Shown here one piece after another: positions 26,639-34,404 of a DNA stretch of 64,000 bases. This stretch comes from an uncultured Pelagibacteraceae bacterium (GTDB lineage: Bacteria; Pseudomonadota; Alphaproteobacteria; Pelagibacterales; Pelagibacteraceae). The DNA is taken from NCBI GenBank assembly GCA_902599665.1, contig CACKGK010000003.1:1-64000 (forward strand). The letters are read 5' to 3'. The notes under the pieces are model-generated. The model saw nothing but the letters and a program-made list of their open reading frames with translations. It was not told the DNA's origin and ran no database searches. Numbering within the stretch: position 1 is the first letter of the stretch; every line of letters begins with the position of its first letter. The position numbers and the translations under genes are program-made.

Positions 26639-26941
26639 ATGAAAATAAGATTCGCTATTACATTAATATCAATCCTCTTTTTATCTTCAGGCTGTCAAAC
26701 TATTCAAAATAAAACTGACGAGGTCGTAGAAAAGGAAAATAAAAAATACGGTTTATTTGTTGGTGGAGATGTTAATAAAATGAAGTTAGAATTAGGAGCC
26801 CCTTCCGAAGACACAATTAACGACATAGGGAATGAAGTATTAATTTACAAAACTAAAAAATATGGTGTACCGTGTGAGAGAAGATTTGAAGTTAACGCTA
26901 GTGGAACTATTATAGCTTTTAGTTCTAGTGGTTGTTTTTAA
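26639..26941 (+). CDS. Small outer-membrane-type lipoprotein of unknown function
   Basis: A 100-aa protein with a short signal and lipobox LSSGC (Cys at residue 19). The mature part is a short helix followed by a compact domain (NKMKLELGAPSED, YKTKKYGVPCERRFEVNASG, a C-terminal Cys) that superficially resembles the BamE/SmpA-type beta-alpha-beta fold. Two extra cysteines, at GVPCE and SSGC near the C-terminus, could form a disulfide. I do not recognise a named family. It is divergent from the nucleoside importer and followed by a strong hairpin. Confidence 0.7.
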   Translation: MKIRFAITLISILFLSSGCQTIQNKTDEVVEKENKKYGLFVGGDVNKMKLELGAPSEDTINDIGNEVLIYKTKKYGVPCERRFEVNASGTIIAFSSSGCF

Positions 26942-26942
26942 A

Positions 26943-26964
26943 CTTGTGGGGCGAACCCCACAAG
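26943..26964. terminator. GC-rich 9-bp hairpin between the lipoprotein and hsp20
   Basis: Perfect stem CTTGTGGGG / CCCCACAAG with a 4-base loop (CGAA plus strand, UUCG minus strand). It starts two bases after the lipoprotein stop and lies 15 bp from the hsp20 stop. The following U-run is weak on both strands (UUU on the minus side), so it may terminate inefficiently or mainly protect 3' ends. Confidence 0.65.
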
Positions 26965-26979
26965 CAAGGCTAGAGTTAT

Positions 26980-27426
26980 TTACTTAATATCAATAAGTCT
27001 TTTTTTCTTATGATCTGGTAAAATTCTTTCACATGCAATTGTCAAAAGACCATCCTTAAGTTCAGCACAGTTTACTTTTACGTCGTCTGCAATAGTAAAT
27101 GATCTTGCGAATTGTCTTTGTGAAATACCTTTATGAATTATTTCACCATCTTGATTTTGATCTTCAGACTTATTAATCTGTTTTGTTCTTACAGTTAATA
27201 TATTATCTTCGAACTCAACTTCGACGTCCTTTTTATTAAAACCAGCGAGCGCTACCTCAATTGAGTAGTTATCTTTGCCAGTTTTTCTGATGTTGTATGG
27301 TGGATAGTTCGATTGCATTGTCATGCCACCATTACCAAGCATACTTTCAAATTGGTCAAACATATCGTCAAAACCAATAGAAAACGGCCTTAGTGAGTTA
27401 AAGATTGATAGATCCTTACTTGTCAT
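26980..27426 (-). CDS. Small heat-shock protein, Hsp20/IbpA family
   Basis: A 148-aa sHSP (from the ATG at 27426). The alpha-crystallin domain spans about residues 40-135: YNIRKTGKDNYSIEVALAGFNKKDVEVE, DNILTVRTKQ, HKGISQRQFARSFTIADDVKV and DGLLTIACER. The N-terminal arm holds FDDMFDQFESML. It prevents aggregation of unfolded proteins. The start is set by the AGGAG at 27436-27432, five bases before the ATG; an in-frame GTG at 27432 overlaps that SD. A sigma-32-like promoter and a ROSE-type thermometer lie upstream. Confidence 0.94.
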   Translation of the reverse strand: MTSKDLSIFNSLRPFSIGFDDMFDQFESMLGNGGMTMQSNYPPYNIRKTGKDNYSIEVALAGFNKKDVEVEFEDNILTVRTKQINKSEDQNQDGEIIHKGISQRQFARSFTIADDVKVNCAELKDGLLTIACERILPDHKKKRLIDIK

Positions 27427-27483
27427 ATTCACTCCTTTTGTTTAAGCAAGTTAGTTTATGTGAGCCCCAATAAGGCGGCTTAC
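27427..27483 (-). promoter_or_regulatory. ROSE-type RNA thermometer in the hsp20 5' leader
   Basis: The minus-strand leader can form two hairpins. The 5' one (27483-27460) pairs GUAAGCC with GGCUCAC (one A-C mismatch), extended by CC/GG over a bulged G. The 3' one pairs ACUUGCU (27451-27445) with AGGAGU (27436-27431) across the 8-base loop UAAACAAA, with one bulged G opposite the SD. UUGCU facing AGGA is the hallmark of ROSE elements, which occur in front of alphaproteobacterial hsp20 genes. Heat would melt the imperfect helix and free the SD. Fold derived by hand. Confidence 0.72.
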
Positions 27484-27489
27484 ATTAAA

Positions 27490-27518
27490 TATATGGTATT
27501 TAATTTTAAAATTTCAAT
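27490..27518 (-). promoter_or_regulatory. Sigma-32-like promoter of hsp20
   Basis: Minus-strand ATTGAA (27518-27513), 17 bases, then CATATA (27495-27490). This differs at one position per box from the CTTGAA-N17-C(C/T)TAT-type heat-shock consensus of Alphaproteobacteria. The predicted start falls at the first base of the 5' thermometer hairpin. Confidence 0.55.
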
Positions 27519-27528
27519 GCTAAAAATG

Positions 27529-29604
27529 TTAATATTTTTCAGTAATTTTCAAAGCAAAGCTATAATCAACGGCTATTTCTTCAATTGCACCATCTCTTCC
27601 AGATTTACCACCGTGCCCAGCATTCATTTCAGTTTTTAATAATAATAAATTATTATCTGTTTTATAATCTCTTAATTTTGCAGTAAATTTTGCGGGCTCA
27701 TCAAAAAGAACCCTGTTATCGCTAAGACTTGTAGTTATTAAAATATGAGGATAATCCATTTTTTTGATGTTGTTATAAGGAGCATATGAATAAATATAAT
27801 CAAAATGTTCTTTGTTATCTTTTGCATTACCAAATTCATCAAATTCCCCAACTGTTAAAGGCAATGAATGGTCAAGATTAGTTGTTAATGAGTCTACGAA
27901 TGGAACAGCCATTATTACTCCTAAAAACAGTTCTGGCGCTTGATTTACAACTGCTCCCATAAGTAATCCACCTGCAGAACCACCCATACCTATAATTTTA
28001 CTTTTTGAAGTATATTTTTTTTCAATCAAATATTTTCCAACAGCTATATAATCTTCAAAGGTGTTTTTTTTATTTAAAAGCTTTCCTTCTTTCCACCATT
28101 TCATCCCCCTTTCCATTCCACCTCTAATATGTGCTGTTACCCAGATTATATCTCTATTTATCAAACTTAATCGGGTAGAGGAAAATCCTGGAGATATTGA
28201 ATTTCCATATGATCCATAACCGTAAAGTAAAAGATTTGACGAACCGTCTAAAATAGTATCTTTATGTCTAGTAATAGTTAAAGGAACCATTCTTCCGTCA
28301 TGAGATGGGCACTCAAGACGCTCCACAATATAATTATCTGGATCGTGTCCAGATGGAATTTCTTGTTCTTTAACAAGTTTCTTATCTTTTGATTTTAAAT
28401 TATATAAAAATGTCCTCCCAGGTGTTTTAGGTGAAGAATACGATAAATATACATTATCTGTATTTTTATCTTTTTGAGTCAATGATATACTTGGAACAAT
28501 TACTTTTTCATCGCTAAAAATAATCTCTTCCTCTTGATTTGTCTTTGGATCAAGTAAAATTATTTTTCCAAGTGCATTAGATGTTTCAGATCGAATTATC
28601 CAATTATTTAAAAATACCAAACCTCCTATCAATACCTCATCTTTTGGATTAACAAATGGCTCCCATTTTTGTTCTACTAAGTTATTACATCTATCAATCT
28701 TAAAATCTTCAGCATTTTCATTAGTATGTTTGTAAAAATAACCATCCCAAGAATTTATAGAGTATATTATTCCTCTTTTTCTCGTTTGGATTAATTTAGG
28801 ATTTGGATTACTTTCATCAACCCCAAAGTAATATTGTTCTGAAGTGTTATGGTCAGAACTTGAAATTATAAAATATTTCTCATCTGAACTAAGACCAATC
28901 CCAACAGTGAACGCTTCACTTTTTTCTTCAAAAATCAATAAGTCATCTTTTGTTGCTGATCCAATTTCATGTCTATAAATAGTTCTAGGTCTGTGATGTT
29001 CGTCTAATTTAGAATAAAATATATATTTGTCATCCAAACTAAATTCGATGCTACCACTCGTTTCCTCAATTTTTTCAGTGACTAAATTTCCAGATTTAAT
29101 ATTCCTTATATAAATCGTGTAATATTCAGATCCTTTTAAGTCTAAAGAATATCCAAGATATTCATCGTTAAAGCTTACCTCTAAGTCACCTAAACCAAAA
29201 TATTCTGTTTTAAGTTTCTCCTTCTCTTTATCTCCGTTCCAAATTTCCTCAACTTGTTCTTCTCCAATTTTTTTTCTTAATTTAATTGAGTAATTACCTT
29301 TAGCTGTTGTTTTTGTCCAATACTCATAATATTTATCTTTGTAAGGGAGTGATTCATCGTCTAGTTTGATTCTTGCTTTTATTTCATCAAAAAGTTTTTT
29401 TTGGATATTTTTAGTATCCTTCATTTGGTAAGAAAAATAATCATTTTCATCTTCCAAATATTTTCTTACATTAGGCAAAAGTTTTGAGCTATCTCTTAAA
29501 ACTTCAAGAATATTTGGTTGATGAATCCAACTATAATCATCTGTCCAAGTCTTATTGTGACAAGATTTTATTTCAGGTTTCTTTTCAAGCTGTGGTAATT
29601 TCAT
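27529..29604 (-). CDS. ptrB: Oligopeptidase B / prolyl oligopeptidase-family serine peptidase
   Basis: A 691-aa two-domain S9A peptidase. An N-terminal seven-bladed propeller region (about 1-400) precedes an alpha/beta-hydrolase domain. The catalytic Ser is in GMGGSAGGLLMG, with ITTSLSDNRVLFDEPAKF around the Asp and the His in MNAGHGGKSGR. Near-N-terminal DDYSWIHQPN and the GGMERGMKWWKEGKL segment are typical of oligopeptidase B, which cleaves after Arg/Lys in short peptides in the cytoplasm. No signal peptide. It is transcribed towards hsp20 but separated by that gene's own promoter. Confidence 0.92.
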   Translation of the reverse strand: MKLPQLEKKPEIKSCHNKTWTDDYSWIHQPNILEVLRDSSKLLPNVRKYLEDENDYFSYQMKDTKNIQKKLFDEIKARIKLDDESLPYKDKYYEYWTKTTAKGNYSIKLRKKIGEEQVEEIWNGDKEKEKLKTEYFGLGDLEVSFNDEYLGYSLDLKGSEYYTIYIRNIKSGNLVTEKIEETSGSIEFSLDDKYIFYSKLDEHHRPRTIYRHEIGSATKDDLLIFEEKSEAFTVGIGLSSDEKYFIISSSDHNTSEQYYFGVDESNPNPKLIQTRKRGIIYSINSWDGYFYKHTNENAEDFKIDRCNNLVEQKWEPFVNPKDEVLIGGLVFLNNWIIRSETSNALGKIILLDPKTNQEEEIIFSDEKVIVPSISLTQKDKNTDNVYLSYSSPKTPGRTFLYNLKSKDKKLVKEQEIPSGHDPDNYIVERLECPSHDGRMVPLTITRHKDTILDGSSNLLLYGYGSYGNSISPGFSSTRLSLINRDIIWVTAHIRGGMERGMKWWKEGKLLNKKNTFEDYIAVGKYLIEKKYTSKSKIIGMGGSAGGLLMGAVVNQAPELFLGVIMAVPFVDSLTTNLDHSLPLTVGEFDEFGNAKDNKEHFDYIYSYAPYNNIKKMDYPHILITTSLSDNRVLFDEPAKFTAKLRDYKTDNNLLLLKTEMNAGHGGKSGRDGAIEEIAVDYSFALKITEKY

Positions 29605-29623
29605 TTTTGAATTAAATTAATAT

Positions 29624-30133
29624 ATGAATATTTTTTTTATAACACTGATTATTTTTGTTGTTGTTTATATTCTTCTAAGTTGGTTTGCTAGAAGTTCTGC
29701 TAAAAAAATTTCAAGATTTATAAGGATATTAATAATTATTTCTGCAATAGTATTGGCTGTTATCATGGCTTATGCAGGAAGATATATATTTTCATTACCT
29801 TTCGTACTTGCAATCTTACCGCTGATAAAAACAAAAGCAGGAATATCTTTATTTCAAATTCTTAGATTATGGGGTCTTTTCAGAGTTTTAAGAAATTCTG
29901 GAAGATTTAATTTTAATAATTTTAATCAATCAGTTAATAAACAAAGCATATCACTAGATGAAGCTTATAAGATACTAAATTTAAAATCTGATATAAAATA
30001 TACTAAAGCTCAAGTAATGCAGTCTTACAAATCTATTATGAAAAAAATTCATCCAGATGTAAGTCCTGAGCTAACTAGACTTGCCTCGATTGTAAATGAG
30101 GCAAAAGAAATAGTAATCAAACATATTAGTTAA
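29624..30133 (+). CDS. Membrane-anchored J-domain protein
   Basis: A 169-aa protein with two or three hydrophobic helices in the first 75 residues and a C-terminal J-like domain (about 112-169): ISLDEAYKILNLKSD, the HPD motif in MKKIHPDVSPEL, and NEAKEIVIKHI. Alphaproteobacteria carry similar inner-membrane DnaJ-like proteins related to TIM14/Pam18. It would recruit DnaK to the membrane; the client is unknown. Its stop is interlocked with that of the GT9 gene (TTAA at 30130-30133). Confidence 0.85.
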   Translation: MNIFFITLIIFVVVYILLSWFARSSAKKISRFIRILIIISAIVLAVIMAYAGRYIFSLPFVLAILPLIKTKAGISLFQILRLWGLFRVLRNSGRFNFNNFNQSVNKQSISLDEAYKILNLKSDIKYTKAQVMQSYKSIMKKIHPDVSPELTRLASIVNEAKEIVIKHIS

Positions 30134-31068
30134 TTTTTTAACTTATCAATATTTTTTATAACATCCTCAACAAGAACTAAATTTGGATTCGCTTTGGAGC
30201 CATGGTTTATTTTGTCGATATCGTAACCTCTAGGAATTATTCGGTAAAAATTCTTGCTATAATCCGTATAAGCTCTTGGCGAGTCTAGTAGGATTACAAT
30301 ACTTTTTATTCCTGACTGCGATGTGATGTGCGATCCAAAAGAATCATTTCCCACATACATGTTGCATGATGTTAATATTGGTATAAGTTCTTTTATTGTC
30401 ATATCGTGGAGTGATGAACAATTTTTTTTAATTATCTTTCTCATTATTTGATTTGATACATTGCTTTCATCTTTTCCACAAAGCAAGTAGAAATAAAATT
30501 TGTTATCTAAATTCAATCTGTTGATTAAGTTTGAATAATTGTCAACTCCCCATTTTGTTGTTGGACCTGAAGATCCTACTCCTAAGACAATATTAAACTT
30601 ATCTTTATTAATAATATTTTTTCCAATTTCTCTATTTGCATCTGAAACAAAAAATTTAGTTTCAGTTGGGCAAGAATCTAAATTTAGACATTCTAAAGTA
30701 AAGTTTTTTGCAGTATTAACTAAATGTAAATTTTTTTTTTTTATATTTTTGTAATAACTTATATCCCTAATCCCAGAGATTTTTGCTGCTAAATAAATTC
30801 TCTTACCTGGATAAAATATGAATAATTTATCTAAATTTAATTTTTTCAAAACTTTAGAAAGATAGAATATATGAAATAATTTTTTCTTTTTTTTTTCAAA
30901 TATAATTATATCATTTATTAATGGGTCATCATATAAAGCCTCTTTAAGTTTTTTACATTGAGTTACAACAGTTACCGGGCCATATTTTTTAGCAATTTGG
31001 TGACAATAGCTTAAATGTAATAAATTTGATCCAAGTCCAATAAAATTTAAAAAAATACCTGTTTTCAT
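30130..31068 (-). CDS. Glycosyltransferase family 9 (heptosyltransferase-like)
   Basis: A 312-aa GT-B-fold protein. The N-terminal domain opens with an IGLGSNLLHL loop and alternating strands (TVVTQCKKL). The C-terminal donor-binding half contains GVGSSGPTTKWGVDNYSNLI and CNMYVGNDSFGSHITSQSGIKSIVIL, the GT9 signature. Such enzymes add heptose or other sugars to the LPS core. Acceptor and donor are not identified. It stands alone, divergent from the DapA-family gene by 64 bp. Confidence 0.82.
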   Translation of the reverse strand: MKTGIFLNFIGLGSNLLHLSYCHQIAKKYGPVTVVTQCKKLKEALYDDPLINDIIIFEKKKKKLFHIFYLSKVLKKLNLDKLFIFYPGKRIYLAAKISGIRDISYYKNIKKKNLHLVNTAKNFTLECLNLDSCPTETKFFVSDANREIGKNIINKDKFNIVLGVGSSGPTTKWGVDNYSNLINRLNLDNKFYFYLLCGKDESNVSNQIMRKIIKKNCSSLHDMTIKELIPILTSCNMYVGNDSFGSHITSQSGIKSIVILLDSPRAYTDYSKNFYRIIPRGYDIDKINHGSKANPNLVLVEDVIKNIDKLKN

Positions 31069-31132
31069 TATATTTTAAGAAAAAAAATTTATTTTTTTCA
31101 TTTTATAATTATAATACTTTTAAAAATTAATT

Positions 31133-32017
31133 ATGAGTGAAATTAAAGGAATATATGCTGCAAGTTTATCAATATTAGATGAGAGTCTTGCCCTAGATGT
31201 TAAAAATACTATTAAACATGCAGAAAATGTTATTGACTCAGGCTGTCACGGTGTAGTTTTCTTTGGTAGCACTGGTCAGTCTCAACTAATATCCTTAAGT
31301 GAAAAAATTCAATTGATAAATGAGCTACCTAAAAGTAGGTATAAAAATAAATTTTTAATCGGAACTGGCCTTAATTCTTTAATTGATACAATTAATTTAA
31401 TGAAAATTTCTAAATCTATTGGTTTTAATAACTTTTTAATTATGCCTCCAGCTTATTATAAGTATGGAGATGAAGATGTGATTAATTTCTATTCCAAAAT
31501 TATCAATGAGATTAATGAGTGTAAAATTATTTTATATAATTTTGAAAAGCTTTGTGGATATAGATTTAGCGTTCAATGTGTAGAAAAACTGGTAAAAAAA
31601 TTCCCAAACCAAATTGTTGGAGTTAAAGATAGTAGTTACAATTTATTTGAAACTCTTAAAATTAAAAATTTTTCAATTTTTCCAGGATCTGAGTCAAAAT
31701 TGTTAAAAGGATTAGAATTAGGATGTCATGGTGTAATTACTGCAACAACAAATGTTACTGGTCACTTAGCAAGGAAAATTTATGATAATTTTCACAGTAA
31801 TAAAGAGTTATCATTAAATCAAAACTTGTGTGATGTTAGAATGTCTTTTGATAAATACAATTTGATTTCAGGTCTTCATACTTTAATGGCAGAAAAAAAT
31901 TCAATTTATGAAAATCTTTTGCCTCCATTAAAATTATTAGATGAAGCAGAAAAAAAAGATTTATTATTTAATCTACAAAAACTAAACTTTAATATGGAGA
32001 TATTAAAAGCAGCATAA
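31133..32017 (+). CDS. DapA/NAL-superfamily pyruvate-dependent aldolase (not typical DapA)
   Basis: A 294-aa TIM-barrel class-I aldolase. The Schiff-base Lys is K165 in VGVKDSS, the catalytic Tyr is Y135, and the pyruvate-carboxylate motif GSTGQS is at 45-50. The segment after Tyr, YNFEKLCGYRF, departs from the YN(V/I)P of dihydrodipicolinate synthases, so the natural aldehyde partner is probably different (2-keto-3-deoxy sugar acid or related). It lies one base upstream of cfa, with no lysine-pathway genes nearby. Confidence 0.82.
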   Translation: MSEIKGIYAASLSILDESLALDVKNTIKHAENVIDSGCHGVVFFGSTGQSQLISLSEKIQLINELPKSRYKNKFLIGTGLNSLIDTINLMKISKSIGFNNFLIMPPAYYKYGDEDVINFYSKIINEINECKIILYNFEKLCGYRFSVQCVEKLVKKFPNQIVGVKDSSYNLFETLKIKNFSIFPGSESKLLKGLELGCHGVITATTNVTGHLARKIYDNFHSNKELSLNQNLCDVRMSFDKYNLISGLHTLMAEKNSIYENLLPPLKLLDEAEKKDLLFNLQKLNFNMEILKAA

Positions 32018-32018
32018 A

Positions 32019-33206
32019 ATGAGTTTGGTAAGTTTTTTAAATAATTTATTTACATATGATGGCTTCGAACTTTTAGACTCAAATTCTAAAAAGTATGTTA
32101 TTGGAAAACCAATAAAAGAAAAGCCAATTGTAATAAAACTACTCGATCAAAAATTAATGCAAAAATTGCTCATAAACCCTGATTTGTATTTTGGGGAAGC
32201 TTATATGAATGGGTCTTTAGTAATAGAAAATGGCACACTCACTGAGTTCCTTGATTTAGCTTTTAAAAATATTGGTAGAGGAAATATAAATGCTTACGGA
32301 GCAGTTCTTAAAAAAATAAGAGGCACATTTGGATATATTACAAATTTAAATAAAATTGTTAAGTCAAAAGAAAATGTTGCACATCATTATGATATATCTG
32401 AAAAACTTTATGATTTATTTTTAGATGAAAATAGACAATATTCTTGTGCATACTTTAAAAATGATGATGATACGCTTGAACAAGCACAAAATAATAAGAT
32501 ACATCATATTATAAAAAAATTAAATATTCAGCCCAATCAAAAAGTTTTAGACATTGGTTCAGGGTGGGGAACATTAGCACTAGCAATAGCAAAAGAGACA
32601 AATGCTAATGTTACAGGCATTACATTGTCAGAAAACCAATTCGAATACAGTAAGAATAAAGCTAAAGAAATGAATCTATCTAATCAGGTAGAATTTAAAC
32701 TTATTGATTACAGACAATTAAATGAGAAGTTTGATAGAGTCGTTAGTGTTGGAATGTTTGAGCACGTTGGAAGAAATTTTTATAAAACTTATTTTAATAC
32801 AGTCTTTAAGCTTTTGAATGAAAAAGGAATAGCTCTAATTCATACTATTGGTTCTTCTATGCCTCCAAGAGATCCACAACCATGGATACAAAAGTATATA
32901 TTTCCTGGTGGTTATACACCCAGCTTAAGTGAGGTTGCAAAACCTATTGAAAAATCTGGTCTAATTGTTTCTGACATAGAGGTCTTAAGGATGCACTATG
33001 CCCATACCCTCCGGAACTGGAAGGAGAGGTTTTTATCAAAAAAAGATACTGTTTTAAACATGTTCGATGAAAAATTTTTTAGAATGTGGGAATTTTACTT
33101 AGCTAGTTGTGAAATGGCTTTTAAATGGGGAGATCAGGTTGTATTTCAGTTGCAATTATCAAAAGATAATATTTCTGTTCCTAATACTCGGGACTATATT
33201 TATTAA
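32019..33206 (+). CDS. cfa: Cyclopropane-fatty-acyl-phospholipid synthase family methyltransferase
   Basis: A 395-aa SAM-dependent enzyme that methylenates unsaturated acyl chains in membrane phospholipids. A roughly 100-residue N-terminal lipid-binding region precedes the Rossmann domain, with SAM motif VLDIGSGWGTLALAIA, the QYSCAYF active-site segment, VSVGMFEHVG and FPGGYTPSLSEV. Length matches bacterial CFA synthases. It is two bases after the DapA-family gene and 30 bp before the lysine-rich coiled-coil gene. Confidence 0.93.
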   Translation: MSLVSFLNNLFTYDGFELLDSNSKKYVIGKPIKEKPIVIKLLDQKLMQKLLINPDLYFGEAYMNGSLVIENGTLTEFLDLAFKNIGRGNINAYGAVLKKIRGTFGYITNLNKIVKSKENVAHHYDISEKLYDLFLDENRQYSCAYFKNDDDTLEQAQNNKIHHIIKKLNIQPNQKVLDIGSGWGTLALAIAKETNANVTGITLSENQFEYSKNKAKEMNLSNQVEFKLIDYRQLNEKFDRVVSVGMFEHVGRNFYKTYFNTVFKLLNEKGIALIHTIGSSMPPRDPQPWIQKYIFPGGYTPSLSEVAKPIEKSGLIVSDIEVLRMHYAHTLRNWKERFLSKKDTVLNMFDEKFFRMWEFYLASCEMAFKWGDQVVFQLQLSKDNISVPNTRDYIY

Positions 33207-33236
33207 AATATTACTGATAAATAATTAACAGTAATA

Positions 33237-34400
33237 ATGAAAAAAAATAAAAAAAAAAAATTAAAAAATACTAAAAAAAAAAGAAAAATTCCTTTAAAGA
33301 CTAAAAAAAAAACAAAAAAGAAAAAGAAGGCAATAAATTCAAAAAAAAAGAAGACTCAAAAGAAAAAGCCTATTTTAAAAAAAAAAATAAAGAATAATCT
33401 AATTACTAGATCAGTAAGAGTAGAGGAAAAGTTAAAATCAAAATTAAAAGTAAAAGTAAAATTTGATATTTTTGCTATTGATCGAGGTATCTCGAAGCTG
33501 TTTCAATCTATAGATGGAAAAATAAATGAATTCAAAATTCAGAGAAAGGATGAAAAAAGAAGACTTAAATTAATAGAAATTGAGAAAAAAGATAAAGAAA
33601 AAGAAAAAATTAAAAAACAGAAAATTCTGCAAGAAGAAAAACAATTTAAACTTAAGCAACAAGAATTAAAAGATGAGGAAAGAATAGAAAAATTAAGAGC
33701 TAAAGATTTAAAATTATTTTTAAGAAAAGAACAAGCTTTATTAAGAAAAGAACAAGCAGAAAGACAAAAGAAATTTTTACAAGAGTTACGAATACAAAAA
33801 CAGATTGAAAGATTTAGAATAAGAGAGGTAAAAGAGCTTGAAAAACTAGAGAAGATGTCTCTAAAAGAAAAGAGAGAAGACTATGGAGAATTACAACAGA
33901 GAATAGAAAATTTAAAAAATAAATATAGATTAATAAGAGATCAAAAAATTAGAGAAAGAGTCGAGGCTCTTGGAGTAAAAACTGAAGAAGCTGACGATAG
34001 ATCGGCCCTACTTCAAAAAGAAAGAGAATATAACTTAGCAAGACAAAAAATTGAGTTTGCTTTAGAAAGTTTTTATAGGAGTGCTAACAGCTTAGTTTTT
34101 CAATTAAACAAAAGATATATTACAAGGCAAATGTCTATATTCAGATGTATAGACAAAAGATTTGAAACTGGAGAGATATTCATAAAATGGGATGAGTCAT
34201 CAGACGAAGAATGGTTAATATTGATATACATAAAGGATAATTCACCTGATAAAGGAATAATAATAGAAGATAAAACAAATGATGAAAAAAATTTGTCTCA
34301 TGAGTTCAAACCTAATGAAATATTCAAAGCTTCAGACTTGATGGTGGACTCGCTCACTCAATTAATTTCAAAAAAAAGGCAAAAATTAAAGCAAAATTAA
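33237..34400 (+). CDS. Lysine-rich coiled-coil protein of unknown function
   Basis: A 387-aa protein I do not recognise. Residues 1-52 are about two thirds Lys, like a histone-H1-type tail. Residues about 95-275 are charged heptad-like helix rich in Lys/Glu/Arg with KEQ, EER and EKLEK runs, predicted coiled coil. The last 110 residues form a more ordinary globular segment (FALESFYRSANSLVFQ, FETGEIFIKWDESSDEEWLILIYI). No signal peptide or membrane helix. The tail suggests nucleic-acid or acidic-surface binding; this is inference. The 5' coding end is nearly all A (runs up to 11 or more), which is prone to polymerase slippage. Confidence 0.8.
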   Translation: MKKNKKKKLKNTKKKRKIPLKTKKKTKKKKKAINSKKKKTQKKKPILKKKIKNNLITRSVRVEEKLKSKLKVKVKFDIFAIDRGISKLFQSIDGKINEFKIQRKDEKRRLKLIEIEKKDKEKEKIKKQKILQEEKQFKLKQQELKDEERIEKLRAKDLKLFLRKEQALLRKEQAERQKKFLQELRIQKQIERFRIREVKELEKLEKMSLKEKREDYGELQQRIENLKNKYRLIRDQKIRERVEALGVKTEEADDRSALLQKEREYNLARQKIEFALESFYRSANSLVFQLNKRYITRQMSIFRCIDKRFETGEIFIKWDESSDEEWLILIYIKDNSPDKGIIIEDKTNDEKNLSHEFKPNEIFKASDLMVDSLTQLISKKRQKLKQN

Positions 34401-34404
34401 CCTT

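Noticed and set aside
33237-33400. Sequencing artefact or frameshift in the A-rich start of the lysine-rich gene
   Set aside because: The frame stays open through all A-runs into a well-formed coiled-coil region, so no error is required, though run lengths deserve read-level checking.
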